Position numbers and translations under genes: made by a program
Notes under the pieces: model-generated
The model's database searches: none
Told to the model about the DNA's origin: nothing
Seen by the model: only the letters and a program-made list of their open reading frames with translations
In this document: piece after piece, positions 1 to 9,159 of the stretch
Layout of the letters: every line of letters starts with the position of its first letter
How positions within the stretch are numbered: position 1 is the first letter of the stretch
NCBI GenBank assembly: GCA_031260975.1
Contig: JAISKJ010000003.1
Coordinates: 293,758-357,757, forward strand
Length of the DNA stretch: 64,000 nt
Origin: Christensenellaceae bacterium
GTDB taxonomy: Bacteria; Bacillota; Clostridia; Christensenellales; UBA1242
Reading direction: 5' to 3'

Positions 1-308
1 TTATAATTGTTGTTTTCGTCATATACAACTGAGTTTATGCCGTCTACGTTTGCAAGCTGTTCCTTTATTTGAATGGCCTCTTGCGGAGTTATATTTTCAA
101 TCATAATTTGGGTGCTTGTTTGGCCTCCGAAAGCATCCGTGAGTTTTTTTATGGCCTCAACCGAAGGTGAGCCCTGTGGCAGATATTTTGTTATGTCGTT
201 GTTGATATTAACTTTTGGAATAAAAATGCACGCAACAATAATACTTGCTACAAAAAAGACGAGAAGAAAAAGATGGTATTTAACTATAAAATTACTTATT
301 TTTTTCAT
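1..308 (-). CDS. MMPL/RND-family membrane exporter, N-terminal fragment
   Basis: This is a leftward gene whose first 102 codons lie in the window; the rest continues beyond position 1. The product starts MKKISNFIVKYH, followed by one hydrophobic segment (about residues 11-30). An extracytoplasmic stretch follows that contains NINNDITKYLPQGSPSVEAI, the pattern that follows TM1 in MMPL-type RND transporters. Such proteins move lipids, peptides or drugs across the membrane using the proton gradient. The ATG at 308 is chosen because a near-consensus promoter ends 8 nt before it. The substrate cannot be told from this fragment. Confidence 0.72.
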   Translation of the reverse strand, partial: MKKISNFIVKYHLFLLVFFVASIIVACIFIPKVNINNDITKYLPQGSPSVEAIKKLTDAFGGQTSTQIMIENITPQEAIQIKEQLANVDGINSVVYDENNNY

Positions 309-316
309 ATTTTCCT

Positions 317-345
317 ATTATACTCTTTGATGGTCCAAAAGTCAA
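317..345 (-). promoter_or_regulatory. Sigma-A-type promoter of the MMPL gene, near-leaderless
   Basis: On the minus strand, TTGACT (345-340) and TATAAT (322-317) are separated by 17 nt. Only 8 nt separate the -10 box from the ATG at 308. Transcription should start within a base or two of the start codon, so the AGGA just before the ATG would mostly not be in the mRNA. Confidence 0.6.
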
Positions 346-605
346 TATGTCAATTGTTTTGAGAATACAACTTTTATTTTATTAAATAATTTGCGTTTGC
401 GGGCTGTTGGTGATATAATATATTTGTGACAGAGTTCACATAAAATAAATTTATAAGATTTAGACAAATTTTAAGAGGCCTTGATGTTTTGATATTTTTG
501 TTTAATATCTTTTGATAATATTTTGTTTTATTTAAAAGGTATGATGGCGGCACAAAATTTGAGGCTGTGTATTGTCATAGTTTTTGTGTCGTCTAAAGGG
601 TGTAT

Positions 606-2708
606 ATGGAAGATTTGTGTGACTGCCCCGAGTGTCAGAAGGCCAGGGAGCGGCAAAAACTTTTAGAATGCGGCTGTGAGCAGAAAAATAGTGCGTGCAG
701 TTGCGGATGCGGACATGAACATAAAAGCAATCTAAAACGACGGCTTATATTTTTGAGCATATCTCTTGTATGCTTGGTTTTGGGTTTTATTGATATATGG
801 CATTTGGTGGGAATTGGAAGCGTAAGCTTTTTAGATTTTTCATATGTTGCAATAATACTGTGCGGATATCCTATCATAATCAGTGCCGTTAAAGGGCTTA
901 AAAAGAAAAAGATAAACTCCAGCCTTTTGGTGACTGTGGCTATAATTGCATGTCTAATTTTGGAAGGGCTGAGGCTTGGCGGAGTAATGAGTGGTACACA
1001 TATGCACGGCTATGTGTTTGCCGCAGGTGAGATTGCATTTTTAATGTCGCTGGGAGGCCTTTTGGAGGCTTGGACGGTCAATAGGTCACGTAGAGGTATT
1101 GAGAAACTAATTAGTATGTCGCCCAAAACTGCAAACATAAGATTTGGCGATGAAATTAAAAAGGTTGATATAGCTGAAGTTAAGATAGGCGACATTATTG
1201 TGGTTATGCCGCATGAGATGGTGCCTGTTGACGGAGTTATTATAAAGGGCGAGAGTGCCATTGATGAGTCTAGCATGACAGGTGAGTTTGTGCCTGTTGA
1301 CAAGTGTGAGGGTGACAGTGTTTGGGGCGCTACATGGAATAAAATGGGTGCGATTGAAATTAGGGTAACCAAAGAACCTCAGAATATGACAATAAACAAG
1401 CTTACTAAGCTTGTGAGTGAAGCAGAGGGGCAAAAGGCACCCATATCGCGTCTTGCCGACAAATGGGCCGGCTTTATTGTTCCGGGTGCTATGCTTTTGT
1501 CTGTGGTGGTATTTTTGATTTCTTTTTTTGGCTTTGGTGAAACATGGATAGAAAGTTTAATCAGAGGAGCTACCATTTTGGTGGTATTTTGTCCGTGCGC
1601 CTTGACGCTTGCTACCCCCACAGCAGTGGCGGCTGGAATTGGCAACGGCGCATTTAATGGAATTATCATCAAGAGCGGAGACGCTATTGAGCGTATGTCA
1701 AGTGTAAAAACCGTTGCGTTTGACAAAACAGGTACAATCACTACCGGATGTCTTATGGTGCAGGAAGTTATACCGTTTGGCAAGCTCACCGCTGACGGGG
1801 TTCTGCAGCTTGCCGGAAGTGCTGAAAAGTATTCTGAGCACCCTATAGGAAAGGCTATATATAGTTATGCTAAAGATAAGGTAGCATTGATAGAGCCCAA
1901 CGGCACAAAGTCGCTTTTGGGGGTAGGAGTTTCGGCCAAAATTGACGGCAAGCTTGTTAAGGTTGTAAGCTTTAAGAATGCTGCCGAGGAATATAAAGAC
2001 AAAAATCTCAGCGTTCTTACAGAATATATTGACAAAGGCTATTCGGTGGTTGTGATTATATCCGGCTTTGCTGTTGCGGGGGCGATAGTTTTAAGTGACA
2101 CAATAAAAAGCGGGGCAAAAGAAGTCATCAGCAGCATTAACACACGATATAATACTGTTATGTTGACGGGTGACAATATAAATGCTGCAACCACGGTGGC
2201 TGCTGAGTGCGGAGTTAAGGAAATCAGAGCAGGTCTTATGCCTGAAGATAAGCTTAATGCTGTGTTAGGTATTAAAAACAATAATAACAAAGTGTGTATG
2301 GTGGGTGACGGTGTAAATGACGCTCCTGCGCTGGCCGCGGCCGACTGCAGTATTGCAATGGGAGCCCTTGGTAGCGATATAGCCATTGAAACTGCTGATG
2401 TTGCCGTTATGAACAGTGACTTAAAAAGTGTTGAAAATATGCTTAAGCTCAGCAAAACTGTTATGAGAAAAATTAAAGTTAACATAGCAATATCAATGAC
2501 CATCAGCTTTGCAGCAATTATTATGAGCACTCTTGGATGGCTGGACCCTGTTTGGGGGGCTGTTGTTCACAATGCGTCCTCAGTTTTGGTGGTGGGTAAC
2601 TCTGCGCTGATTTTGCGCAAAAGCTATGGCAAAAAACCGCCTAAGCGGCATAAAAACGCGCAAAAGCAAAAACTACATCATATTCACACCAAAGGCTGCT
2701 GTGAATGA
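606..2708 (+). CDS. Heavy-metal-translocating P1B-type ATPase
   Basis: This is a membrane pump that exports transition-metal ions at the cost of ATP. Visible motifs are CPC in the transport helix (about residue 329), the phosphorylation motif DKTGT (about 373), an HP dipeptide in the nucleotide-binding domain, and GDGVNDAP (about 567). The last transmembrane segment carries HNASS, where CadA/ZntA pumps usually have Asp, so the metal is uncertain; a Zn/Cd/Co-type or Fe-type pump is possible. There is no classic HMA domain. The N-terminus is instead Cys/His-rich (CDCPEC, CGCEQ, CSCGCGHEH) and the C-terminus ends HHIHTKGCCE. An upstream in-frame GTG at 600 is less likely, because AAAGG at 596-600 spaces well for the ATG at 606. 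Confidence 0.9.
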   Translation: MEDLCDCPECQKARERQKLLECGCEQKNSACSCGCGHEHKSNLKRRLIFLSISLVCLVLGFIDIWHLVGIGSVSFLDFSYVAIILCGYPIIISAVKGLKKKKINSSLLVTVAIIACLILEGLRLGGVMSGTHMHGYVFAAGEIAFLMSLGGLLEAWTVNRSRRGIEKLISMSPKTANIRFGDEIKKVDIAEVKIGDIIVVMPHEMVPVDGVIIKGESAIDESSMTGEFVPVDKCEGDSVWGATWNKMGAIEIRVTKEPQNMTINKLTKLVSEAEGQKAPISRLADKWAGFIVPGAMLLSVVVFLISFFGFGETWIESLIRGATILVVFCPCALTLATPTAVAAGIGNGAFNGIIIKSGDAIERMSSVKTVAFDKTGTITTGCLMVQEVIPFGKLTADGVLQLAGSAEKYSEHPIGKAIYSYAKDKVALIEPNGTKSLLGVGVSAKIDGKLVKVVSFKNAAEEYKDKNLSVLTEYIDKGYSVVVIISGFAVAGAIVLSDTIKSGAKEVISSINTRYNTVMLTGDNINAATTVAAECGVKEIRAGLMPEDKLNAVLGIKNNNNKVCMVGDGVNDAPALAAADCSIAMGALGSDIAIETADVAVMNSDLKSVENMLKLSKTVMRKIKVNIAISMTISFAAIIMSTLGWLDPVWGAVVHNASSVLVVGNSALILRKSYGKKPPKRHKNAQKQKLHHIHTKGCCE

Positions 2709-2866
2709 ACATAAAAATTTTATTGAAATCTTCAGGCTGGCGAGAAAAGGGTACAGGGCAAGGTTCAGCGAGGTGTAAGAGGAAGTTTACACAAACGTAA
2801 ATAAATGATTTGCATCAATGACAGATATGGTATATGTGCCCTAATTGGTGGTATGAGCTTTTTTGT

Positions 2867-2901
2867 TTGTTAAAAAAACAAAATTAAGGTATAATTTAGA
2901 T
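2867..2901 (+). promoter_or_regulatory. polA promoter, apparently leaderless
   Basis: TTGTTA (2867-2872) and TATAAT (2890-2895) are 17 nt apart. Exactly 6 nt separate the -10 box from the polA ATG at 2902, so the predicted transcription start is at or next to the A of ATG. The only SD-like sequence (AAGG, 2886-2889) lies upstream of the -10 box. Confidence 0.6.
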
Positions 2902-5496
2902 ATGGAAAAATTATTGATTATTGACGGCAACAGCATAATTAACCGTGCTTTTTATGCTTTACCTCTTCTTTCAAACAAAAACGGTGAATATTCAAATGCG
3001 GTTTACGGATTTGTAAACATATTGCTGCGGGCCATAAATGATATTTCTCCCACCCGCATTGTGGTGGCTTTTGACTATGGCAAAAAAACTTTCAGAAACA
3101 ATTTGTATTCAGAATATAAGGCCACGCGAAAGGCTACACCCGAGGAGCTTAAGGTGCAGTTTCCGATTTTAAAACGTATGCTTGGTGCCATGAACATAAA
3201 GCTTTTTGAAAAAGAGGGTGTTGAAGCAGATGATATTATCGGCACAATTGCAGCAAAAACTCAGGCAGAAAAGATTATTTTGACAGGGGATAAAGACAGC
3301 TTGCAGCTTATTGATGATGATACCTCGGTATATCTGACCAAAAAGGGCATAAGTGAGATTATGCTTATGAATAAACAGGCCATCAAACGCGAGATGAACT
3401 TGGAGCCATGGCAGGTGGTTGAATTAAAGGCCTTAATGGGGGATGCTAGTGATAACATTCCGGGGGTAAAGGGTATTGGTGAAAAAACGGCGCTTGCGCT
3501 GATTTCGGAATACGGCAACATTGACAGCATTTATCAAAACATTGACAATATTAAAGGTAAAGTTCACGAAAATCTCAAAGATGGCAAAGAAATGGCATAT
3601 CTTTCAAAAACTCTTGCCACAATTGACAAAAATGTGAACATAAAATTTTGTCTTGACGACTTTAAGTTTGACCGTCCGTTTAATGAAAGTGTTTATGAGA
3701 TATTCAGAGAGTATAACTTCAATAGTCTTTTAAAGCGGCAGGAGTTGTTTAGGCCGGATATAAAAATAGAAAAAACCAATAAAGCTAAAATAGAGCAGCT
3801 GAAAGAGTATGGTCAGATTGAGGATTTGCTACAAAAAATAAAGACTGCAGGAGCGGTTACTTTTGAAATTTCTAATAGTATAAATATGTCGTATGACGAC
3901 AAAACCGAATTTGTGATAGCTTTTGAAGGCAATCTTTTGGATCAGGGGCTTGAAAATGAAAAGGTGATAGAAATTCTAAAGCCTGTTTTTGAGGACGAAA
4001 AGATAGTTAAATATTTATATGATTATAAAGAGCAGAAGCATATTTTGAGCAAATTTAAGACCAAGCTTGAAGGCTGTAAGTTTGATTGTATGCTGGCTCA
4101 TTATCTGATTTATGCGGGAGACCGGCCTACGCCCAAGCATAATTTGTGTGAGTTTTATAATCTTGAAAAAGAGTTTGTTTCCACCAACATATGGCATCTT
4201 GAAAAGACTTTAAAAAATCAGCTGGAGGAGTATAGTCTTAATAAATTATATTATGAAGTGGAGTTTCCGCTGATTGAGGTTTTATTTGACATGGAAACAC
4301 ACGGCTTTAAGGTTGACAGAAAGCAGTTGGATGAGCTTTCAGACAGATATACTGCTGAGCTTTCTGATCTTACGAAAGTAATATATATGCAGGCGGGCGA
4401 GGAGTTTAATCTGAACTCGCCAAAGCAGTTGGGAGTTGTGCTGTTTGAAAAACTTAAACTTAAAGCCTTTAACAACAAAAAGAATTCGACGGGCATAGAG
4501 ATTTTGGAGGAGTTGCAGGATGCTCATCCGATTGTGCCGCTTATTATGCGTTTTAGACAGGTGCAAAAGCTTAACTCCACTTATGTTGAGGCGTTTAAGA
4601 ATATCAGTAGCGGCGGAGATGTTGTTACAAAGCAACAAAGTCAACCAACTCGCAACGACGCGGGCTTTATTCATACGATATTCAATCAGACGCTAACCGC
4701 CACCGGAAGGCTGAGTAGCAGCGAGCCTAATCTTCAGAATATTCCCATCCGCAGCGAAGAAGGCAAGTATCTTAGGAAGATATTTATTCCGAGTACTGAC
4801 GACGGCTGGCTGGTTTCGGCTGACTATTCGCAGATTGAGCTGCGTCTGCTGGCACACATGAGCAACGACCCTAATCTTATTAATGCATATATTGTAGGAA
4901 AGGATATTCACACTCAAACGGCAAGTGAGGTGTTCAGGGTGCCGTTCAGTGAGGTTACTGCAGACATGAGGAGAAGCGCAAAGGCTGTTAACTTCGGTAT
5001 AATTTATGGTATAAGTGATTTTGGCCTAAGTCGCGGCCTTGGTGTTCCGGTAAAGCGTGCCAAGGAGTATATTGACACCTATTTTGAAAGGTATCCGAGT
5101 GTAAAGCAATATATGGACGGCAATGTTGAATTTGCAAAAAAACATGGTTTTGTTGTATCGTTTTTGGGCAGGCGCCGAAAGATAAACGAAATTTTGTCGT
5201 CAAACTATAACTTGCGTCACTTTGGAGAGAGGGCAGCTATGAATATGCCGCTTCAGGGCTCAGCCAGCGACATAATAAAGATTGCTATGGTACGCGTGTC
5301 TCAGGCGCTAAAAGTTAAGAAGCTTAAGAGCCGTCTTATTTTGCAGGTGCATGATGAGCTTATTGTTGACACCTATAAAGATGAGCTCAACGCTGTGATA
5401 ACAATCCTTAAAAAAGAGATGGAAGGAGCGCTTCATCTGAGTGTGCCACTAACTGTTGATGTAACCGCAGGGAAGAATCTGTTTGAGTGTAAGTGA
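2902..5496 (+). CDS. polA: DNA polymerase I
   Basis: Repair and Okazaki-fragment-processing polymerase, about 864 residues. The N-terminal third is the 5' nuclease (FEN-like) domain, with MEKLLIIDGNS, VAFD and EADDIIG. The middle domain has the 3'-5' exonuclease fold, but the first acidic motif (normally DTE) reads VTFEISNS, so proofreading is probably lost as in Bacillus Pol I. The polymerase domain carries motif A DYSQIELR (about 641), motif B RRSAKAVNFGIIYG (about 690) and motif C VHDE (about 817). An in-frame GTG at 2863 would add 13 residues but lies upstream of the promoter, so the ATG at 2902 is preferred. Confidence 0.96.
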   Translation: MEKLLIIDGNSIINRAFYALPLLSNKNGEYSNAVYGFVNILLRAINDISPTRIVVAFDYGKKTFRNNLYSEYKATRKATPEELKVQFPILKRMLGAMNIKLFEKEGVEADDIIGTIAAKTQAEKIILTGDKDSLQLIDDDTSVYLTKKGISEIMLMNKQAIKREMNLEPWQVVELKALMGDASDNIPGVKGIGEKTALALISEYGNIDSIYQNIDNIKGKVHENLKDGKEMAYLSKTLATIDKNVNIKFCLDDFKFDRPFNESVYEIFREYNFNSLLKRQELFRPDIKIEKTNKAKIEQLKEYGQIEDLLQKIKTAGAVTFEISNSINMSYDDKTEFVIAFEGNLLDQGLENEKVIEILKPVFEDEKIVKYLYDYKEQKHILSKFKTKLEGCKFDCMLAHYLIYAGDRPTPKHNLCEFYNLEKEFVSTNIWHLEKTLKNQLEEYSLNKLYYEVEFPLIEVLFDMETHGFKVDRKQLDELSDRYTAELSDLTKVIYMQAGEEFNLNSPKQLGVVLFEKLKLKAFNNKKNSTGIEILEELQDAHPIVPLIMRFRQVQKLNSTYVEAFKNISSGGDVVTKQQSQPTRNDAGFIHTIFNQTLTATGRLSSSEPNLQNIPIRSEEGKYLRKIFIPSTDDGWLVSADYSQIELRLLAHMSNDPNLINAYIVGKDIHTQTASEVFRVPFSEVTADMRRSAKAVNFGIIYGISDFGLSRGLGVPVKRAKEYIDTYFERYPSVKQYMDGNVEFAKKHGFVVSFLGRRRKINEILSSNYNLRHFGERAAMNMPLQGSASDIIKIAMVRVSQALKVKKLKSRLILQVHDELIVDTYKDELNAVITILKKEMEGALHLSVPLTVDVTAGKNLFECK

Positions 5497-5574
5497 GGAC
5501 TGTGCACATATGTCTTTTCACTAAGATAGTATGGTGTAGTGAAGCATCCCTTACTCTTGATTAAAGGATAGTAG

Positions 5575-5600
5575 AAAAAAAGACCTTAATGGTCTTTTTT
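5575..5600. terminator. Bidirectional intrinsic terminator
   Basis: A perfect stem, AAAAAAGACC / GGTCTTTTTT around TTAAT, sits between convergent polA and the leftward gene ending at 5599. It has U-runs in both directions. Confidence 0.85.
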
Positions 5601-6339
5601 AGTCGATTATTTTATATTCAAATCCGTCGTCGCCAACATTGGGATTTGGGCCGTCACGCGCGGGAAGGGGATTTTCGAGAATATTATTTAGTGTTTCTAT
5701 GGTTATTCCCGTGGTATCAGTTTCTTGAAGGGCGAGATAAGCTATTTCATACTTATCAAGTTTTTCAATTAGTATTCGCTGGGCGCCATAAGACATCAAA
5801 GGAGAAGGAGTGGACAGTTCTTTATTTTGGCGATACATTTGATAAAAGAGCTTACATATTTCATAAGATGGACTCATATCGCTTAATCTGTAGGCTACCC
5901 TAGCTTGCTGTTCTTGACTGAGGAGAGGAAGTATTCCGTGTATATAGTTGGGGTTGGTTATCAGAATATTTGAGTCAAGTTTTAGTATATGCTTCACAAC
6001 TTCTTTTTCAAAGGTTGCAAAATTGTTTCCTACATGCATAAGAATTCCTGCATCATCATTTATTTCTGAAAGCTTAGAATACCTACATACATTTTTCAGA
6101 TCTTCATAATGCCTATTGCATTTAATAAATTCGTTGTTCAGGACTATTTCTGCCAGAATGTCCAGCTTTTTGTCTATAATAATATCCAAAAACCAATCGC
6201 CTATTCCGTCCCATACTATGTCTGCGCCGCTTTGCAGTTTTTTGTAATATAAGAACTGTTCTTTTTGTTTAAACCAATCAAAAAGTCCGTAACCGGGCAT
6301 ATGTTTTTGAGCTTGATTAATTTCTATTGAGTCTAGCAT
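5599..6339 (-). CDS. Hypothetical protein, paralogue of its upstream neighbour
   Basis: 246 residues with no family I recognise. It appears soluble and largely helical, with no signal peptide or membrane segment. The C-terminal region contains AQRILIEKLDKYEIAYLAL and aligns with AQRILLSDLEQSDITDLIG in the neighbouring gene. A second shared block is ILPLLSQEQQ here versus LPFITLLTEQQQ next door. A Pro/Gly/Asp-rich tail ends the protein. The start has AAAGGAG at good spacing. It lies 11 nt after the preceding gene and is surely cotranscribed with it. Function unknown. Confidence 0.75.
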   Translation of the reverse strand: MLDSIEINQAQKHMPGYGLFDWFKQKEQFLYYKKLQSGADIVWDGIGDWFLDIIIDKKLDILAEIVLNNEFIKCNRHYEDLKNVCRYSKLSEINDDAGILMHVGNNFATFEKEVVKHILKLDSNILITNPNYIHGILPLLSQEQQARVAYRLSDMSPSYEICKLFYQMYRQNKELSTPSPLMSYGAQRILIEKLDKYEIAYLALQETDTTGITIETLNNILENPLPARDGPNPNVGDDGFEYKIID

Positions 6340-6350
6340 TATGTTCTCCT

Positions 6351-7064
6351 TTATCCAAACATCGGGTCATGGCTGCTTGCAGATGCCGGACGTTTGGGCA
6401 TCGGAACCTGACGGATATCGTCTATAATTTCTTTGTTTAGTCCAGCACCGATAAGATCTGTAATATCACTTTGTTCAAGGTCGCTTAGCAAAATACGCTG
6501 CGCACTTTTTTCGATTTTGAATGCTTCGGGCGGAGAGTCGGTGTTGTAATCATATATAAGCATAAGATAACCTTTAATAAATTCAGTTCCTTGACTCTTG
6601 ACGCCCCACATAATTTTTTCCTGCTGCTGTTCTGTCAAAAGAGTAATGAAAGGCAGATATGCCATATATACATCGCTTCTGCCCAGCTGAGGAAGTGTTT
6701 CTACAAATGTATCCTGAAAGGTTTTTAACTCACTGCAGACTTGCTCAGTTAAAGCAGGTATGTTAGGGTGTTTACCCCTAAAATCAACAGGTATATTTTT
6801 GGCAACTGAAAGCATTTTGTCGGCGCATCCGAACATGATCAGCGTTTGCATGTTTTGTTTAAGCAGCTTGTTTGCAAGCACGCTAAGATTTTCATTCATA
6901 ACAATGTCATAAGCAAAAATGCTGTTACACCCCAAAAGAGCTTCAAACAATCTGACGCCTTCAGTTGTTTCGATAGCTTCCAAAACCTCAATATCTTTTT
7001 TACTAAGAATGGGCTCGGCTGTTCCGAATATTTTTCTGAGGCTCTCCTTTAGTTTATCAAACAT
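6351..7064 (-). CDS. Hypothetical protein, first gene of a tandem paralogous pair
   Basis: 237 residues, unrecognised family. Predicted cytoplasmic and mostly helical: it starts MFDKLKESLRKIFG and ends in a Pro/Ser-rich tail (PMPKRPASASS). Its second half matches the gene immediately downstream (LTEQQQ and SAQRILLSDLEQ blocks), so the two arose by duplication and diverged. The start is supported by GAAGGGG upstream. A consensus promoter precedes it, so the pair forms a two-gene leftward transcription unit between polA and ylxM. Function unknown. Confidence 0.75.
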   Translation of the reverse strand: MFDKLKESLRKIFGTAEPILSKKDIEVLEAIETTEGVRLFEALLGCNSIFAYDIVMNENLSVLANKLLKQNMQTLIMFGCADKMLSVAKNIPVDFRGKHPNIPALTEQVCSELKTFQDTFVETLPQLGRSDVYMAYLPFITLLTEQQQEKIMWGVKSQGTEFIKGYLMLIYDYNTDSPPEAFKIEKSAQRILLSDLEQSDITDLIGAGLNKEIIDDIRQVPMPKRPASASSHDPMFG

Positions 7065-7092
7065 ATTTTCCCCTTCTTTGTATTATAATTAA

Positions 7093-7121
7093 ATTATAGC
7101 ACGGTAGGTTGGCGGTGTCAA
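7093..7121 (-). promoter_or_regulatory. Consensus promoter of the leftward paralogue pair
   Basis: The minus strand reads TTGACA (7121-7116), a 17-nt spacer, then TATAAT (7098-7093). This is a perfect sigma-A match, which suggests that these unknown genes are well expressed. Confidence 0.75.
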
Positions 7122-7195
7122 TACTCATTGAAAAATAATAGTTTTGAAAGAGTATGAGGTCCAATGGTATGGGGCCGGGATTTTGCGTTTTTATG

Positions 7196-7224
7196 TTGAC
7201 AGGACAGAATATTTCTGATATAAT
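7196..7224 (+). promoter_or_regulatory. Consensus promoter of the ylxM-ffh operon
   Basis: TTGACA (7196-7201), 17 nt, TATAAT (7219-7224): a perfect sigma-A promoter about 40 nt before the ylxM start codon. Confidence 0.8.
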
Positions 7225-7263
7225 GTGACGTGTAAAGAAAAAAAACTTTACGAGGTGACAGAT

Positions 7264-7602
7264 ATGAACGTAAAAGAGAATTTGGAATGCGGATTGCTTT
7301 TTGAGATTTATAAGTCACTTCTGACAAACAAACAGCAGGAGATTTTGAGTTACTTTTTAAACAGGGATATTTCAATAAGTGAAATTGCAATAAGTGTGGA
7401 CAGCACCCGTCAGGCAGTGAATGATATTATAAAAAGAACACTGAAGACTCTTGAACAATATGAAAAGAAACTGAAAATCTTGGAAAAATTTAAAAAAATG
7501 CAGCAGGAAATTGAAAAACTTGAGGTCATATCTAAAAAACATACCGAAATAAAAGACCTTGAACAGATTACAAAAAAGCTTGATAAAATAAATTTGATAT
7601 AA
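7264..7602 (+). CDS. ylxM: YlxM-family helix-turn-helix protein (SRP-associated)
   Basis: 112 residues of the UPF0122/YlxM family, which has a sigma-70 region-4-like HTH and is almost always encoded next to ffh. Visible features are LTNKQQEILSYFLNRDISISEIA and the recognition-helix-like STRQAVNDIIKRTLK, followed by a charged coiled-coil C-terminus. The ATG at 7264 is chosen over a GTG at 7225 because GAGGTG lies 6 nt before it and the GTG overlaps the -10 box. In related bacteria YlxM stimulates SRP GTPase activity. Confidence 0.9.
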   Translation: MNVKENLECGLLFEIYKSLLTNKQQEILSYFLNRDISISEIAISVDSTRQAVNDIIKRTLKTLEQYEKKLKILEKFKKMQQEIEKLEVISKKHTEIKDLEQITKKLDKINLI

Positions 7603-7617
7603 AAAAGGAGGATAGAT

Positions 7618-8943
7618 ATGGCACTATTTGAAAGTTTAAGCCTGCGTTTAAATCATATATTCAGCAAACTTACCAAGCGCGGAAAGCTTACTGAGCTTGA
7701 GATTAAGGATGCTATGAGAGAAGTACGGGTAGCGCTTTTGGAGGCTGACGTAAACTTTGCTGTTGCTAAAAAGTTTGTCAATATTGTCAGTGAAAAGGCA
7801 CTCGGAGAAAATATCTTAACAAGTCTTACGCCCGGCCAGCAGGTGATAAAAATAGTAAACGAAGAACTGACTGCGCTTATGGGTAGCAAAAACACCAAAC
7901 TTGAGGTTTCGGACAAACCGCCGACAATCGTTATGATGTGCGGCTTGCAGGGTGCAGGAAAAACCACTATGTGCGGAAAGCTTGCAATGATGCTTAAAGG
8001 GCAGGGTAAAAAACCGCTTTTAGTGGCGGGAGACATATATCGACCTGCAGCAATAAGTCAGCTTCAGGTGGTGGGTAAAGCCGCAGGAGCGGAAGTTTTT
8101 GAAAAAGGTACGCAAAGCCCTGTGAAAACCGCCAAACAGGCCATTGAATATGCAAACAAAATGGCGTATGACACGGTTATTATCGACACAGCGGGTAGGC
8201 TTTCTATTAACGAAGAGCTTATGAATGAGCTAAAACAAATCAAAAAGGAAGTGGCTCCCACCGAAATACTGCTCACCGTTGATGCCATGCTGGGTCAGGA
8301 ATCGGTTAATGTGGCTGAAAAGTTCAATCAAGACCTTGACATAACGGGGGTGATTGTAACCAAGCTTGACGGCGACACAAGAGGGGGAGCTGCGCTCAGC
8401 ATAAGAGAAGTTACGGGTAAACCCATAAAGTTTTGCGGTGTGGGTGAAAAAATCGGTGACATAGAACCGTTTTATCCCGACCGCATGGCTTCGCGTATTT
8501 TGGGTATGGGGGATGTCTTGACCCTAATTGAAAAGGCACAGGTTGCGGTAAGCGAAGAGGACACCAAAAAGCTTGAAAAGAAGTTTAGAGAAAACAACTT
8601 TAACTTTGAGGATTATCTCAGTCAGATGGAAAATATGAAAAAGATGGGCAACATAAACGACATGCTGGCGATGATTCCGGGGGCGGCGAGCAAACTCAAG
8701 GGCATGCAGGTTGATGAAAAGGAGCTTTTAAAAAACAAGGCGATAATTCAGAGTATGACCCAAAGGGAGAGGCGAAATCCTGATATAATAAAAGCCTCTC
8801 AAAAAAAGAGGATAGCTGCCGGTAGCGGCACGCAGATTCAGGATGTTAATAGGTTGCTTAAACAGTTTGAACAGACCAAAGACCTTATGAGGCAGATGCA
8901 AGGCGGCAAGAACATGCATAAGCTTAAGGGATTATTTGGATAA
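7618..8943 (+). CDS. ffh: Signal recognition particle GTPase Ffh (SRP54)
   Basis: 441 residues. It binds signal sequences of nascent membrane and secreted proteins together with the 4.5S/6S-type SRP RNA and delivers ribosomes to FtsY. N domain at about 1-95. The G domain has GLQGAGKTT (about 108-116), DTAGR, and TKLDGDTRGG. The methionine-rich M domain follows (QMENMKKMGN... MRQMQGGKNMHK). A strong GGAGG lies before the ATG, 15 nt after ylxM. Confidence 0.97.
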   Translation: MALFESLSLRLNHIFSKLTKRGKLTELEIKDAMREVRVALLEADVNFAVAKKFVNIVSEKALGENILTSLTPGQQVIKIVNEELTALMGSKNTKLEVSDKPPTIVMMCGLQGAGKTTMCGKLAMMLKGQGKKPLLVAGDIYRPAAISQLQVVGKAAGAEVFEKGTQSPVKTAKQAIEYANKMAYDTVIIDTAGRLSINEELMNELKQIKKEVAPTEILLTVDAMLGQESVNVAEKFNQDLDITGVIVTKLDGDTRGGAALSIREVTGKPIKFCGVGEKIGDIEPFYPDRMASRILGMGDVLTLIEKAQVAVSEEDTKKLEKKFRENNFNFEDYLSQMENMKKMGNINDMLAMIPGAASKLKGMQVDEKELLKNKAIIQSMTQRERRNPDIIKASQKKRIAAGSGTQIQDVNRLLKQFEQTKDLMRQMQGGKNMHKLKGLFG

Positions 8944-8953
8944 ATCGGTCGAC

Positions 8954-9126
8954 AGGTGGTGCACAAATATCATTCAACTAAGTATTTAAGGTAAGCGTGT
9001 ATATGTATCTTTTCATTAAGGCTTCGGCGGCTTTGCCGCTTGCAAAACCTTCAAAGACACATATACACGCTTGCCTAGCCAACATATGACTTACAAAATT
9101 GTTTGCGTGATATATGTGTGCCACCT
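8954..9126. repeat. Nested imperfect palindrome between ffh and rpsP
   Basis: The outer arms are AGGTGGTGCACAAATATCA (8954-8972) and its near-complement at 9108-9126. The inner arms are a perfect 14-bp pair, AAGCGTGTATATGT (8993-9006) and ACATATACACGCTT (9059-9072). The central part holds a small GC hairpin (GGCGGC ttt GCCGCT). It resembles the palindromic elements near 15.9, 26.9 and 47.2 kb. The right arm contains a possible rpsP promoter, TTGCGT (9103-9108), 18 nt, TAAAAT (9127-9132). Confidence 0.7.
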
Positions 9127-9159
9127 TAAAATAAAAAAAGTAAAAAAGGAGAAGAAAAC

